Made by a program: the position numbers and the translations under genes. A stretch of DNA of 64,000 nucleotides from Bacillus sp. FJAT-22090 (GTDB lineage: Bacteria; Bacillota; Bacilli; Bacillales_A; Planococcaceae): positions 1-64,000 of the forward strand of contig NZ_VEBK01000001.1 in the NCBI RefSeq assembly GCF_007676755.1, in the 5' to 3' direction. A model generated the notes under the pieces. That model saw nothing but the letters and a program-made list of their open reading frames with translations, had not been told where the DNA came from and ran no database searches. Shown in pieces: positions 55,892 to 64,000 of this stretch. How positions within the stretch are numbered: position 1 is the first letter of the stretch; every line of letters begins with the position of its first letter.

Positions 55892-57214
55892 TTATGAACC
55901 ACCACCTGATAGTTTCACTAATTCATCCACAGTCGAATTTAACGATACTTTGTCTAAATAGCCTTGCTTTAAAAAAGAGGTAATAAGAGGCTCATATTGT
56001 ATAGCTTCATCAATTTCTTTAGAAGTGCCTCGTTTATATGCCCCTATATTGATCAAATCCTCTGATTTATTGTACGTAAAATATAAATCTCGCAATCGTT
56101 CAGCAGCTTTTTTATGGTCCTCATCCGAAATATGATTCATTAGACGACTGATGCTCTTTAGAACATTAATCGCTGGATATTGCCCTTTATTGGCCAATGA
56201 GCGATCGAGTACAATATGTCCATCCAAAATCCCTCGTACGGTATCTGCAATCGGCTCGTTCATATCGTCCCCATCTACTAACACAGTATAAAAAGCTGTA
56301 ATTGTTCCATGCTCATTTGTTCCTGTTCGTTCCAAAAGCTTCGGTAAAATTGCAAAGACGGAAGGAGTATATCCTCTTGTAGCGGGAGGTTCCCCAACTG
56401 CTAGTCCTATTTCCCGCTGTGCCATTGCTACTCGTGTAACAGAATCCATCATTAGCATGACATTTAAACCTTTATCTCGGAAATACTCCGCAATCGCAGT
56501 AGCAGTAAAGGCCCCTTTAATACGCATTAAAGCAGGTTGATCAGATGTGGCTGCAACAACAATTGACCTCTCTAATCCTTCTTTACCCAAATCTCGCTCA
56601 ATAAATTCACGAACTTCTCTACCGCGTTCTCCTATAAGTGCAATAACATTTAAATCGGCATTTGTATTTCTTGCGATCATACCAAGTAGAGTACTTTTTC
56701 CGACCCCAGACCCGGCAAATATACCTACCCGTTGGCCTTTACCGATTGTTAACATACCATCGATTGCTTTTACTCCTACTTCCATTCGTTCATCGATTGG
56801 TGGACGAGTAAGAGGATTGGGTGGATCCTGTTCCGTACCAACAGTCATTAATCCTTTAGGTAGTACTGTACCATCAATTGGATTCCCCATAGAATCGAGC
56901 ACTTTTCCAATTAACTCTGCGCCTACCTTTATCTCTAAAGGACTATTCGTTCCTTCTACCAAACAACCAGTAGAAATTTCTCGAATATTTGTATATGGCA
57001 TGAGAACAACTATTTCTTCTTTAAATCCGACTACTTCAGCAAGAATAATGGAAGGACCGTTTTTAGAAGAGTTTATATGAATTTTACAGACGTCCCCTAT
57101 GGAACTCTCAGGACCTTGTGATTCAATCATTAATCCAACAACACGACTAACACGACCATATTTTTTAAATGTAGGTACACTCGATATTTGTTGAATTAAA
57201 TCGGCCGCTTTCAT
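55892..57214 (-). CDS. fliI: Flagellar export ATPase FliI
   Basis: F1-beta-like ATPase that energises export. Walker A GSGVGKST at about 168-175, GERGREVREF, Walker B LNVMLMMDSVTR, and the conserved VAMAQREIGLAVGEPPATRGYTPSVFAILPKLLER. 440 residues from ATG 57214 (GGAGTG upstream), compared with 438 in B. subtilis. A GTG at 57223 would overlap the ribosome site. Confidence 0.96.
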   Translation of the reverse strand: MKAADLIQQISSVPTFKKYGRVSRVVGLMIESQGPESSIGDVCKIHINSSKNGPSIILAEVVGFKEEIVVLMPYTNIREISTGCLVEGTNSPLEIKVGAELIGKVLDSMGNPIDGTVLPKGLMTVGTEQDPPNPLTRPPIDERMEVGVKAIDGMLTIGKGQRVGIFAGSGVGKSTLLGMIARNTNADLNVIALIGERGREVREFIERDLGKEGLERSIVVAATSDQPALMRIKGAFTATAIAEYFRDKGLNVMLMMDSVTRVAMAQREIGLAVGEPPATRGYTPSVFAILPKLLERTGTNEHGTITAFYTVLVDGDDMNEPIADTVRGILDGHIVLDRSLANKGQYPAINVLKSISRLMNHISDEDHKKAAERLRDLYFTYNKSEDLINIGAYKRGTSKEIDEAIQYEPLITSFLKQGYLDKVSLNSTVDELVKLSGGGS

Positions 57215-57219
57215 CACAT

Positions 57220-57990
57220 TCACTCCAAGTTATCTATCATATTCACTAATTTTTGTCGTAGTTCTTGCAATTGTTCATCTATGCTTACAACAATTCTTCC
57301 ATGATTGGTTTCAATATAGCAATCTGTTTCATTCATCTCATCGTCTACGAAGATCATAAATGGCACGTCAATTGGAAACAAAGAGGCAAGCTCCTCACGA
57401 TTACTAGATACTAATGCAAAATAAGTAGGAGAAACATACAATTTAATCTCTTTCATTTCTCTTGCTTCTTTTAAGCCTCTTTGAACAATGGATAAAAACA
57501 GTTCTTCATTTTCCTCTAGCTTTGTCCCTATAATTCGTTCAGCTGTACGAAGACCAAGTTCCAAAATAATCTGTTCTTGCTGTTGCAAATATTTCGCTGC
57601 ATTTTCATGAGCTATTTGCATCGTTTCGTTTGCAGTTTGTAATGCACCTTGCATATCGGAAAGCGCCTTTTGACGTCCTTCCTCCAGACCTTGCGTAAAC
57701 CCCTCATCGTAAGCTTGCTTTTGGAATTCCAGCTTTTGTTCGTCCCAAACTTTTCGTTCATGCTCAATATATTGAGTGGTTTCTTCTATTTCATTTGATA
57801 AAGTAGCTTTTTTCTGAGAAATCTCTTGTTCTACTTCTTGGAGCATCTTTTCTCTTTCTTTTAAAATTATTTCCAAAGAAAGAGGTTGTTCCGTGTCCAA
57901 TTCTTCTTGAACATACAGATTTTTTATTTGAATAGGTTTTATCTTTTCACTGTTTTCACTTACTTGAACGCTTCGGAAAATCTTAGACAA
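57220..57990 (-). CDS. fliH: Flagellar assembly protein FliH
   Basis: Regulator of FliI, mostly helical. Long coiled coil (about 45-130) with the AFDEG-like motif QAYDEGFTQGLEEGRQKALSDMQ, and a C-terminal domain (LGLRTAERIIGTKLEENEELFLSIVQRGLKEAREMKEIKLYVSP). The start is uncertain: ATG 57999 directly abuts the GGAGGAG site inside fliG, while TTG 57990 has normal spacing, so I use the TTG. The gene overlaps the end of fliG by eight bases. Confidence 0.85.
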   Translation of the reverse strand: MSKIFRSVQVSENSEKIKPIQIKNLYVQEELDTEQPLSLEIILKEREKMLQEVEQEISQKKATLSNEIEETTQYIEHERKVWDEQKLEFQKQAYDEGFTQGLEEGRQKALSDMQGALQTANETMQIAHENAAKYLQQQEQIILELGLRTAERIIGTKLEENEELFLSIVQRGLKEAREMKEIKLYVSPTYFALVSSNREELASLFPIDVPFMIFVDDEMNETDCYIETNHGRIVVSIDEQLQELRQKLVNMIDNLE

Positions 57991-58996
57991 TAATGTCATC
58001 TCCTCCACCACGTGCAATAATTATTTCACCAGCATCTTCTAGCCTTCTAATGACGGTAACAATACGAGATTGTGCTTCTTCCACGTCTCGCAATCTAACA
58101 GGACCCATAAATTCCATCTCTTCTTTAAATGTGTCTGCCATACGAGTAGACATATTCCGGAAAATAACGTCTTTTACTTCTTCGCTGGATACTTTCATCG
58201 AAAGTAGCAGGTCCTCATTTTCACAATCACGAATAACGCGTTGAATCGAACGATTATCCAATGTAACAATATCTTCAAACACAAACATTCTTTTCTTAAT
58301 TTCTTCTGCAAGTTCAGGGTCTTGGATTTCTAAAGCATCCAAAATAGTTTTTTCTGTTGTACGGTCAACACCATTTAAAACTTCCACCACTGCATCAACT
58401 CCACCGGTTTCTGTGTAATCTTGCGTGACGGTCGAAGAAAGCTTTCTTTCTAATACTGATTCGATTTCACTTATAACTTCAGGTGAAGTAGAATCCATTG
58501 TTGCTATACGCTTGGCGATGTCCGCTTGCACTTCCTGAGGCAAAGAAGAAAGAATTATTCCCGCCTGCTGTGCTTCTAGATAAGATAGAATAAGCGCAAT
58601 TGTTTGTGGGTGTTCATTTTGTATAAAGTTAAATAATTGTGTCGGCTCTGCACGTCTAGCAAAATCAAAAGGTCTTACTTGCAGGGAAGACGTTAAGCGA
58701 TTAATAATGGACTGGGCATGTTCTGTACCAAGTGCTTTTTCAAGAATGGTTTTGGCATAACCAATACCACCTTGTGAAATATAATCTTGTGCAAGTGCGA
58801 TATTATGGAACTCTTCAATAATATCTTCTTTAATTTCGGGCTCGACTTTTTTCACACTAGAAATTTCTAATGTCAAACGCTCGATTTCTTCTTCATTTAG
58901 ATGTTTATAAATGGAAGCTGACACTTCAGGCCCAAGTGAAATCAATAAGAGTGCAGCTTTTTGTCTCCCACTAAGTTCTTTTTCTTTCTTATTCAT
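57983..58996 (-). CDS. fliG: Flagellar motor switch protein FliG
   Basis: Rotor protein that contacts the stator. N-terminal domain KAALLLISLGPEVSASIYKHL, middle domain with EHPQTIALILSYL (EHPQ motif near 128), and C-terminal torque helix region RSIQRVIRDCENEDLLLSMKVSSEEVKDVIFRNMSTRMADTFKEEMEFMGPVRLRDVEEAQ with the charged residues of the family. 337 residues (338 in B. subtilis). Confidence 0.97.
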   Translation of the reverse strand: MNKKEKELSGRQKAALLLISLGPEVSASIYKHLNEEEIERLTLEISSVKKVEPEIKEDIIEEFHNIALAQDYISQGGIGYAKTILEKALGTEHAQSIINRLTSSLQVRPFDFARRAEPTQLFNFIQNEHPQTIALILSYLEAQQAGIILSSLPQEVQADIAKRIATMDSTSPEVISEIESVLERKLSSTVTQDYTETGGVDAVVEVLNGVDRTTEKTILDALEIQDPELAEEIKKRMFVFEDIVTLDNRSIQRVIRDCENEDLLLSMKVSSEEVKDVIFRNMSTRMADTFKEEMEFMGPVRLRDVEEAQSRIVTVIRRLEDAGEIIIARGGGDDIIV

Positions 58997-59065
58997 GGCC
59001 GTCCCCCTTATCCATTATGACTTAGCAATAATTGCATCCAGATTGTTAGCCCGGCATACTGTTTA

Positions 59066-59131
59066 AAGCCTGTTAAAATCTGTGATATTCGGCGAAGACT
59101 TTAACTTTATTTCCTTGAATAAAGTTAATCC
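59066..59131. repeat. Short repeat related to 4312-4370, between fliF and fliG
   Basis: GCCTGTTAAAATCTGTGA, TTCGGCGAAGACTTTAACTTT and AATCCTC match GTCTGTTCAAAATCTGTGA, CCGCCGAAAGACTTAACTTT and GTCCTC near 4312-4370 in the same orientation. On the minus strand TAACTTTAT and ATAAAGTTA form a perfect 9-bp stem (59102-59127) that begins within the fliF stop region. The hairpin lies inside the operon and may be a stability element. Confidence 0.5.
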
Positions 59132-60714
59132 TCTGCTATCCAAGTACGTAACAATTTAGCAAAGTCATCTGGTTTATCTTTAGCCATTTTTTCTAGTTGT
59201 TTTCGTCTTAAAGTAGCTTCTGTTTCTTTTTCATCATTGATATCGTCAATTTTTAACTCTTCTCTTTGTTCTTCGAGAATAACTAATTCTTCCTCGTCTT
59301 TTCTTCTAGATCGAATAATAAAGATTATTAGAAGAATAATTGCAGCTAATAAAATTCCTCCAACTACATATGCCCACCAAGGAATTACAGATGTTTTTTC
59401 TGCAGTAGCCACAGCTTTGCCGTTAAATGGTTGAACAGACACAACAATTTTTTCTTGTAATTGTTGTTCCGACAACTCGCCTACTTCCTCTTTATCAATA
59501 GAAGTTCGAATAATAGTCGCAAGAATTTGTTCTATGTCGCCTTGTACCCCATTTGGCATAGAAGATATATCTTCAGCATCAGGTGGCTCAACCATTACTT
59601 GAATACCGATATCTCTAATTTTATATGGACTTTCAACAATTTCTTTACGAATACGATTCACTTCGCTGTTTATCATATCTTCTGTTCTTTCATAGTCACC
59701 GTTTGCATTAGAACCTTCGACATAGTTTGTAAAATTATCTGTTGCATCCTCTGCTTGTGGTGTTCCACCTGCAACTGGATTATTTCCAGTAAACGTCTCT
59801 GAAATTCGTTGTGCACTAATTTCAATACCTGCCATATTTTCTTCATCCACAGGCTCAACTAAATTTTCTTCTCTATTTTCTTGTTTGAAATCAATATCTG
59901 TTGTTACAGAAACAACTACTTTATCTTGCCCCATTAAGGTACTTAACATTGTTTGTACTTGTCTTTGCAAATCTCGTTCAATAGTTTTCTTAATGGCCAT
60001 TTGATCTGTAGCGCTTGCTCCACCTGTACCTGAGTTTGCCGATTTCAAATCAAAGTACTCGAAAAATTGATTAGTGATAACAATATTTTCTTTTGCTAAA
60101 TTAGGAACTGATTTAGAAACCAAATTGTATAAGGACAAGATTTGAGATTCAGTAAATTGATATCCTGGTTTCGTATTTAGCACAATTGAAGCACTTGCAG
60201 ATTCGTTACTTTGAGATAAAAAGACACCTTCTTCTGGTAATGTAATCATTACTTTCGCATCTTTTACTCCTTCTACACTTTTAATCAAGTTTGCTAATTC
60301 AGTTTGCATAGAAGCTAGCTTCAATACATTAAACTCGTTATCCGTCATACCAAAACCAGCATTTTGAGAGAAGAAACTATAATCAATCATTCCTGACTCT
60401 GGAAACCCTTCTGCTGCTAGTTGAACTAATAATGAGTCCACTTGTTCTTTGGGAACTAAAATGGATGTACCACCCGCAGCAATCTCATTTGGAACTCCTT
60501 GAGCATCCAGTGTTTCTTTTATACGTCCTATTTCTGAAGGTGCGGCATCTGAGTATAGTGGAACAAATTCTGTTTTGGTTAAAAAGTAAGTAAGTACAAC
60601 TGCAAATAATATAACAGCTGCCACACTTCCTATTAGTGTTCCTTTTTGCGTTTTCGTTCTACTTTTCCAAAATGCAGTTATGTCATTTGTAATTTTTTTT
60701 ATACGCTCATTCAT
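59125..60714 (-). CDS. fliF: Flagellar MS-ring protein FliF
   Basis: Forms the MS ring of the basal body. Two membrane helices (about 25-45 and 440-460), with YscJ-type ring-building motifs between (AAPSEIGRIKETLDAQGVPNEIAAGGTSILVPKEQVD and VMITLPEEGVFL). The C-terminal FliG-binding tail KDKPDDFAKLLRTWIAED is intact. 529 residues (536 in B. subtilis). Confidence 0.96.
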   Translation of the reverse strand: MNERIKKITNDITAFWKSRTKTQKGTLIGSVAAVILFAVVLTYFLTKTEFVPLYSDAAPSEIGRIKETLDAQGVPNEIAAGGTSILVPKEQVDSLLVQLAAEGFPESGMIDYSFFSQNAGFGMTDNEFNVLKLASMQTELANLIKSVEGVKDAKVMITLPEEGVFLSQSNESASASIVLNTKPGYQFTESQILSLYNLVSKSVPNLAKENIVITNQFFEYFDLKSANSGTGGASATDQMAIKKTIERDLQRQVQTMLSTLMGQDKVVVSVTTDIDFKQENREENLVEPVDEENMAGIEISAQRISETFTGNNPVAGGTPQAEDATDNFTNYVEGSNANGDYERTEDMINSEVNRIRKEIVESPYKIRDIGIQVMVEPPDAEDISSMPNGVQGDIEQILATIIRTSIDKEEVGELSEQQLQEKIVVSVQPFNGKAVATAEKTSVIPWWAYVVGGILLAAIILLIIFIIRSRRKDEEELVILEEQREELKIDDINDEKETEATLRRKQLEKMAKDKPDDFAKLLRTWIAED

Positions 60715-60771
60715 TAGTATCCTCCGGCTATGGTGAATATTTTAAATCGATATTTAGCGATAACCGAGAGT

Positions 60772-61077
60772 TTAGACTGGCATACGCATGATTTCTTGAT
60801 ACGCTTCGACTACTTTGTTTCTGATTTCCAATGTTGCATTCAGTGTAATACTTGCTTTTTGTGAAGCTATCATCACATCATGCAATTCTATATCTTCACC
60901 ACGAATTAATTTCTCTGTAGCAACATCGGATGCTTGTTGATTTGCATTTACAGATTCAATTGCGCTTTTCAAAAAATCGCCAAATTTTCCTTGTGCTTCT
61001 GCGGAACTCAATTTTGAAGTGGTAGATGCAGGATTTATTTGGGAAGGATTAAATAGTGAAATAGATTCAATCGCCAT
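60772..61077 (-). CDS. fliE: Flagellar hook-basal body protein FliE
   Basis: Adaptor between MS ring and rod, 101 residues. Recognised by the C-terminal IELHDVMIASQKASITLNATLEIRNKVVEAYQEIMRMPV. First of the proximal rod set with flgB and flgC. Confidence 0.95.
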   Translation of the reverse strand: MAIESISLFNPSQINPASTTSKLSSAEAQGKFGDFLKSAIESVNANQQASDVATEKLIRGEDIELHDVMIASQKASITLNATLEIRNKVVEAYQEIMRMPV

Positions 61078-61100
61078 ATTTAGTCAGCCCTTCTTTCTTC

Positions 61101-61562
61101 TTATTTTCCGATTTCAAGTGCTTTCGAAAGCATTGCTTTATTCGCATTGAAAACCGTGACATTCGCTTCATAAGAACGGGTCGCTGATATTAAGTCAACC
61201 ATTTCTTTTAGGGGATCTACATTGGGCATTTCTACATACCCTTCTTCATTTGCATCAATATGCGTTGGGTCATATACCATTTTAAATGGTGTTTCTGTAT
61301 CTTCGTTTATTTTTGATACTTTTACACCATGTCCTAAGCTGTCTTTTTTCGCAGTTCCCATTGCGACATTTAAGAAATTTGAAAACTTCCCTTCTAATGG
61401 CTGTAATGTAACTGTCTTTCTTCTATATGCTTGCCACTCTCCGTCGACAAGTTTAGAGCGAGTAGTGTCAACATTCGCCATATTAGAGGAGATTACGTCC
61501 ATACGAAGACGTTGTGCTGTCAATGCGGACGCGGTTGTGTTCATCCCGTGAAAAATCGACAT
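61101..61562 (-). CDS. flgC: Flagellar rod protein FlgC
   Basis: Proximal rod subunit of 153 residues with FHGMNTTASALTAQRLRMDVISSNMANVDTTRS at the N terminus and YVEMPNVDPLKEMVDLISATRSYEANVTVFNANKAMLSKALEIGK at the C terminus. Its start lies two bases after flgB ends. Confidence 0.96.
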   Translation of the reverse strand: MSIFHGMNTTASALTAQRLRMDVISSNMANVDTTRSKLVDGEWQAYRRKTVTLQPLEGKFSNFLNVAMGTAKKDSLGHGVKVSKINEDTETPFKMVYDPTHIDANEEGYVEMPNVDPLKEMVDLISATRSYEANVTVFNANKAMLSKALEIGK

Positions 61563-61564
61563 AA

Positions 61565-61957
61565 TTAGCCTCCTCCTTTAATAACAGTTTGTAATGTATT
61601 TAACTTTCCACTTACCCGGTCGACTAAAGCATTATAATATAGCTGGTTCGTCGCAAGATTCGCTTGTTCTTTATCCATATCGACACCATTTCCATTACTG
61701 CTGTACCGAAAATTTGAATAGTCGAATACTCCTGAGTTGCTAGTACTCATTTTAAAATCAATATGTTTTTCTTCCGTTCTATAAGCAGAGACAGTACTTT
61801 TCTTTGCAGCTGATAGAAATTCGTTAAAACTAACACTTCTTGCTTTATAATTCGGAGTGTCAACATTTGCTATATTTTGCGCAATTGTCTTTTGTTTCGC
61901 CGCCGAAAAATCCAAACCTTTTTCCAAATTTGATATTGTTCCGCCAAAAATACTCAA
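61565..61957 (-). CDS. flgB: Flagellar rod protein FlgB
   Basis: First gene of the fla/che operon; proximal rod subunit with LDFSAAKQKTIAQNIANVDTPNYKARSVSF near the N terminus and GVDMDKEQANLATNQLYYNALVDRVSGKLNTLQTVI at the C terminus. I prefer TTG 61957, which has GAGGTGA five bases upstream and gives 130 residues (129 in B. subtilis); GTG 61966 lies within that site. Confidence 0.94.
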   Translation of the reverse strand: MSIFGGTISNLEKGLDFSAAKQKTIAQNIANVDTPNYKARSVSFNEFLSAAKKSTVSAYRTEEKHIDFKMSTSNSGVFDYSNFRYSSNGNGVDMDKEQANLATNQLYYNALVDRVSGKLNTLQTVIKGGG

Positions 61958-62015
61958 CTTTTTCACCTCATTCTACCTTTTTCGCCATTTCTTTTAATAA
62001 TTATCTATGAAAATC

Positions 62016-62044
62016 ATAATAATCTCATTGTAATGAAAATGTAA
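62016..62044 (-). promoter_or_regulatory. Candidate sigma-A promoter of the fla/che operon
   Basis: On the minus strand TTACAT (62044-62039) and TATTAT (62021-62016) are separated by 17 bases, about 60 bases before flgB. An overlapping TTGTTA could also act as -35. Confidence 0.5.
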
Positions 62045-62091
62045 CAAAGTGTCTATTCTATTTTTTATGAATTAATAGGTCCTTTATACTT

Positions 62092-62118
62092 TTATTCGCT
62101 AATAATCGACTTATTTTA
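62092..62118 (-). promoter_or_regulatory. Weak sigma-D-like promoter upstream of fla/che
   Basis: On the minus strand TAAA (62118-62115) and GCGAATAA (62099-62092) are separated by 15 bases, resembling TAAA-N15-GCCGATAT with three mismatches in the -10. B. subtilis has a sigma-D promoter in the equivalent place. Confidence 0.25.
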
Positions 62119-62349
62119 TGTCGAATCTACTCAATTGTTAATTTTTACATACATGACCAATATAAATCAACTGAAATCTATTACATTTCACAAAAAATTA
62201 ATATTTCATATATTCAAACAAATGTTAATGAGATTTCCTATTTTTAATAGAGAAATAATACCCCATCAGTTGATTATCCATCTTTTGATATTAAGGAGAA
62301 AGAAGTGGCATGTTAGTTTATGTTTGAGTTCGTTTATAGGTAATTATGC

Positions 62350-62447
62350 GCGGGCAAATGAGCCACACCAACGACGCTTAAGCAGTAGAGATAACTCATC
62401 CAGCTCACCTGGCAGAAAACGTCCTCTAGTATCGAAAATCATAGCGG
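62350..62447. repeat. Decayed end of the dispersed element
   Basis: GGGCAAATGAGCCACACCAACGACGCTTAAGC-type sequence, CTCACCTGGCAGAAAACGTCC and AAAATCATAGCGGTC match the right end of repeat copy 1 (9238-9334) in the same orientation. The left end and the 21-bp array are missing. Confidence 0.7.
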
Positions 62448-62521
62448 TCGCTTGGACAGCCGTGAAATAATATATTAGTAAGCAACTTTTGCTTTATCCC
62501 TTATTATTTAATTCATAGCAT

Positions 62522-62557
62522 TCAAAAAGCCTCTTCCACACACAAGTGGAAGAGGCT
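62522..62557 (-). terminator. codY terminator
   Basis: AGCCTCTTCCAC and GTGGAAGAGGCT form a perfect 12-bp stem with a six-base loop and TTTTTGAA after it on the minus strand, 16 bases beyond the codY stop. Confidence 0.9.
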
Positions 62558-62573
62558 AAATTAATTTAGTTTC

Positions 62574-63353
62574 TTATTTCATTTTTAGTTGCGCCAACTC
62601 AGCAAGGAATTTATCGTTTAGAACTTTAATATAAGTTCCTTTCATCCCTAATGATCTAGATTCAATTACACCAGCACTTTCAAGTTTACGTAATGCATTA
62701 ACGATAACAGAACGAGTAATACCTACACGGTCAGCAATCTTAGAAGCAACAAGTAGTCCTTCGTTGCCATCTAGTTCTTCAAAAATATGTTCAATCGCTT
62801 CTAATTCGCTGTATGATAAAGAATTGATCGCCATTTGTACAACTGCTTTGCTACGTGCTTCTTCTTCAATTTCTTCTGATTTTTCACGTAGAATTTCCAT
62901 CCCAACTACAGTAGCGCCATATTCCCCTAAGAGTAAATCATCATCATGGAATTCTTGTTGTAAGCGTCCTAGGATTAAAGTACCTAAACGTTCACCGCCA
63001 CCAATAATTGGTACAATGGTTGTTAAACCATCTTTAAATAATTCACGATTTTCCTCAGGAAAAACAGAATGTTGACTAAACACATCTAAATTCGATGATG
63101 TTTCGTTTACATAGAATAAGTTTCTTGTATATTCTTCTGGGAATTGGCGCTCTTCCATCATTTTAATCATACGATCATTTTCAATTTGTTGATGAACTTC
63201 AAAACCAAGTAATTTACCTTTTCTACTAACGATAAACGCATTACATTCAATTACATTGCTTAATGTTGCTGCCATTTCTTTAAAGTTAACTGGTTTACCA
63301 GCAGATGCTTGTAGCATCGAGTTAATCTTTCTTGTTTTGTCTAATAAATTCAT
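62574..63353 (-). CDS. codY: GTP/branched-chain amino-acid-sensing repressor CodY
   Basis: Global regulator of stationary-phase adaptation. N-terminal GAF-like effector domain (1-155) and C-terminal winged helix with [42 protein letters not shown]. From ATG 63353 (TTGGAGGAT upstream) it has 259 residues, exactly as in B. subtilis; the frame extends five codons further. It follows hslU, as in the codV-clpQ-clpY-codY operon. Confidence 0.98.
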   Translation of the reverse strand: MNLLDKTRKINSMLQASAGKPVNFKEMAATLSNVIECNAFIVSRKGKLLGFEVHQQIENDRMIKMMEERQFPEEYTRNLFYVNETSSNLDVFSQHSVFPEENRELFKDGLTTIVPIIGGGERLGTLILGRLQQEFHDDDLLLGEYGATVVGMEILREKSEEIEEEARSKAVVQMAINSLSYSELEAIEHIFEELDGNEGLLVASKIADRVGITRSVIVNALRKLESAGVIESRSLGMKGTYIKVLNDKFLAELAQLKMK

Positions 63354-63436
63354 TTTAGTATCCTCCAATTAATGTTCATATTTATTTTAATATTCTAAAG
63401 GTTTTCAATTGTTTTTGGAACAGCCAATATTCTATT

Positions 63437-64000
63437 TTACAGTATAAATTGCGATAAATCTTTGTTTTTCACAATATTGTCAAGTTTTTGATCGATATAT
63501 GCCGGAGTAATTTGAATATGGGCGGGAGAAATGTCGGAAGCTTCATAGGAAAGCTCCTCTAAAATCTTCTCCAAAATAGTATGAAGTCTTCTTGCTCCGA
63601 TATTATCGGTTTCTTGATTTACTTCATAAGCGATTTCCCCGATTCTTTCAATCGCATCATCTGTAAATGTAATAGTTACCCCTTCAGTTTGTAGTAGTGC
63701 TACGTATTGTTTAACTAACGAATGTTGGGGTTCTTTCAAAATTTTCACGAAATCTTCTTTTGTTAACTTCTCCAGCTCTACACGAATCGGAAAACGACCT
63801 TGCAATTCTGGGATAAGATCTGATGGCTTTGACATATGAAAAGCTCCCGCCGCAATAAATAAAATATAATCTGTTTTAACTGCACCATATTTAGTAGTAA
63901 CGGTAGAACCTTCTACAATCGGTAAGATATCTCGTTGAACACCTTCTCTTGAAACATCGGCAGAAGAATTACTTCCATTCTTACTTGCAATTTTATCCAT
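63437..64000 (-). CDS. hslU: ATP-dependent protease ATPase subunit HslU/ClpY, 3' part
   Basis: C-terminal 187 residues of the AAA+ unfoldase of the HslUV (ClpYQ) protease; the gene runs off the window edge, and the methionine at its first codon is an internal residue. Visible are [17 protein letters not shown] from the I domain edge, [33 protein letters not shown] (sensor/arginine finger region), [17 protein letters not shown] (sensor 2) and the C terminus DLSQFIL that docks into HslV. Confidence 0.96.
   Translation of the reverse strand: MDKIASKNGSNSSADVSREGVQRDILPIVEGSTVTTKYGAVKTDYILFIAAGAFHMSKPSDLIPELQGRFPIRVELEKLTKEDFVKILKEPQHSLVKQYVALLQTEGVTITFTDDAIERIGEIAYEVNQETDNIGARRLHTILEKILEELSYEASDISPAHIQITPAYIDQKLDNIVKNKDLSQFIL

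Larger units (their letters stand above)
61958..62573. other. 0.6-kb regulatory region between codY and flgB
   Basis: No gene seen. The part next to flgB holds candidate fla/che promoters (62016-62044 and 62092-62118) and is strongly AT-rich; the middle carries a decayed end of the dispersed element (62350-62447); the right edge holds the codY terminator. Binding sites for SwrA/DegU or CodY could lie here but cannot be assigned by eye. Confidence 0.6.

Noticed and set aside
59436-59802. Plus-strand frames opposite fliF and many other large genes
   Set aside because: They lie antisense to well-conserved genes, lack ribosome sites and show no recognisable domains.
62135-62470. 111-residue plus-strand frame upstream of flgB
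   Set aside because: It spans the AT-rich promoter region and a decayed repeat end, with no ribosome site or recognisable domain.
1-64000. tRNA, rRNA, prophage, toxin-antitoxin or defence genes
   Set aside because: None was found on either strand; all sizeable frames fit housekeeping, sporulation or motility genes or are shadows of them.

Overview
The window is a low-GC, densely packed chromosomal segment in which every confidently called gene lies on the minus strand. Gene content points to an endospore-forming, flagellated member of the Bacillales: SpoIIIE, dipicolinate synthase DpaAB, sigma-D, FliY, SwrB, PolC, RNase J2 and CodY. Gene order follows Bacillus subtilis almost gene for gene, from clpY(hslU)-codY through fla/che and rpsB to spoIIIE. 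The base composition, the gene losses and the style of the intergenic repeats suggest the Planococcaceae/Caryophanaceae (for example a Psychrobacillus- or Lysinibacillus-like organism). That placement is inference and was not tested by a search.

In transcription order (high to low coordinates): a 3' fragment of hslU and then codY (64000-62574), ended by a strong terminator. A 0.6 kb promoter region follows. Next comes the fla/che operon (61957-34670): flgB-flgC-fliE-fliF-fliG-fliH-fliI-fliJ-ylxF-fliK-flgD-(TIGR02530-type gene)-flgE-flbD/swrD-fliL-fliM-fliY-cheY-fliO-fliP-fliQ-fliR-flhB-flhA-flhF-flhG-cheB-cheA-cheW-cheC-cheD-(97-aa membrane protein)-sigD. After sigD come a 100-aa hypothetical gene and swrB. 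Together these encode basal body, rod, hook, C-ring switch, export apparatus, its placement GTPases, chemotaxis adaptation and the late flagellar sigma factor. A perfect 11-bp hairpin and an extended -10 promoter sit directly before sigD and may separate it from the main operon.

From 33372 to 9368 lies a translation, envelope and replication block: rpsB, tsf, pyrH, frr, uppS, cdsA, dxr, rseP, polC, then the rimP-nusA-ylxR-ylxQ-infB-ylxP-rbfA operon, then truB-ribF, rpsO, pnp and an M16 peptidase (mlpA). From 8359 to 129 lie ymxH-dpaA-dpaB-asd-dapA (aspartate pathway feeding dipicolinate for spores), rnjB and spoIIIE. Relative to B. subtilis, proS, ylxY, dapG and tepA are absent from their expected places.

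The least ordinary content is non-genic. Two copies (about 0.83 and 0.57 kb) of one element, each bounded by inverted repeats of about 32 bp, lie in opposite orientation on either side of mlpA-pnp-rpsO-ribF-truB. Each carries a strictly 21-bp-phased array of five units and a related short ORF. Decayed ends of the same family occur near 34.5 and 62.4 kb. Two further short repeat families occur at 4.2/59.1 kb and between pyrH and tsf. Several RNA-level signals (rimP leader hairpin, flbD leader hairpin, terminator overlapping the mlpA stop codon) also merit attention.
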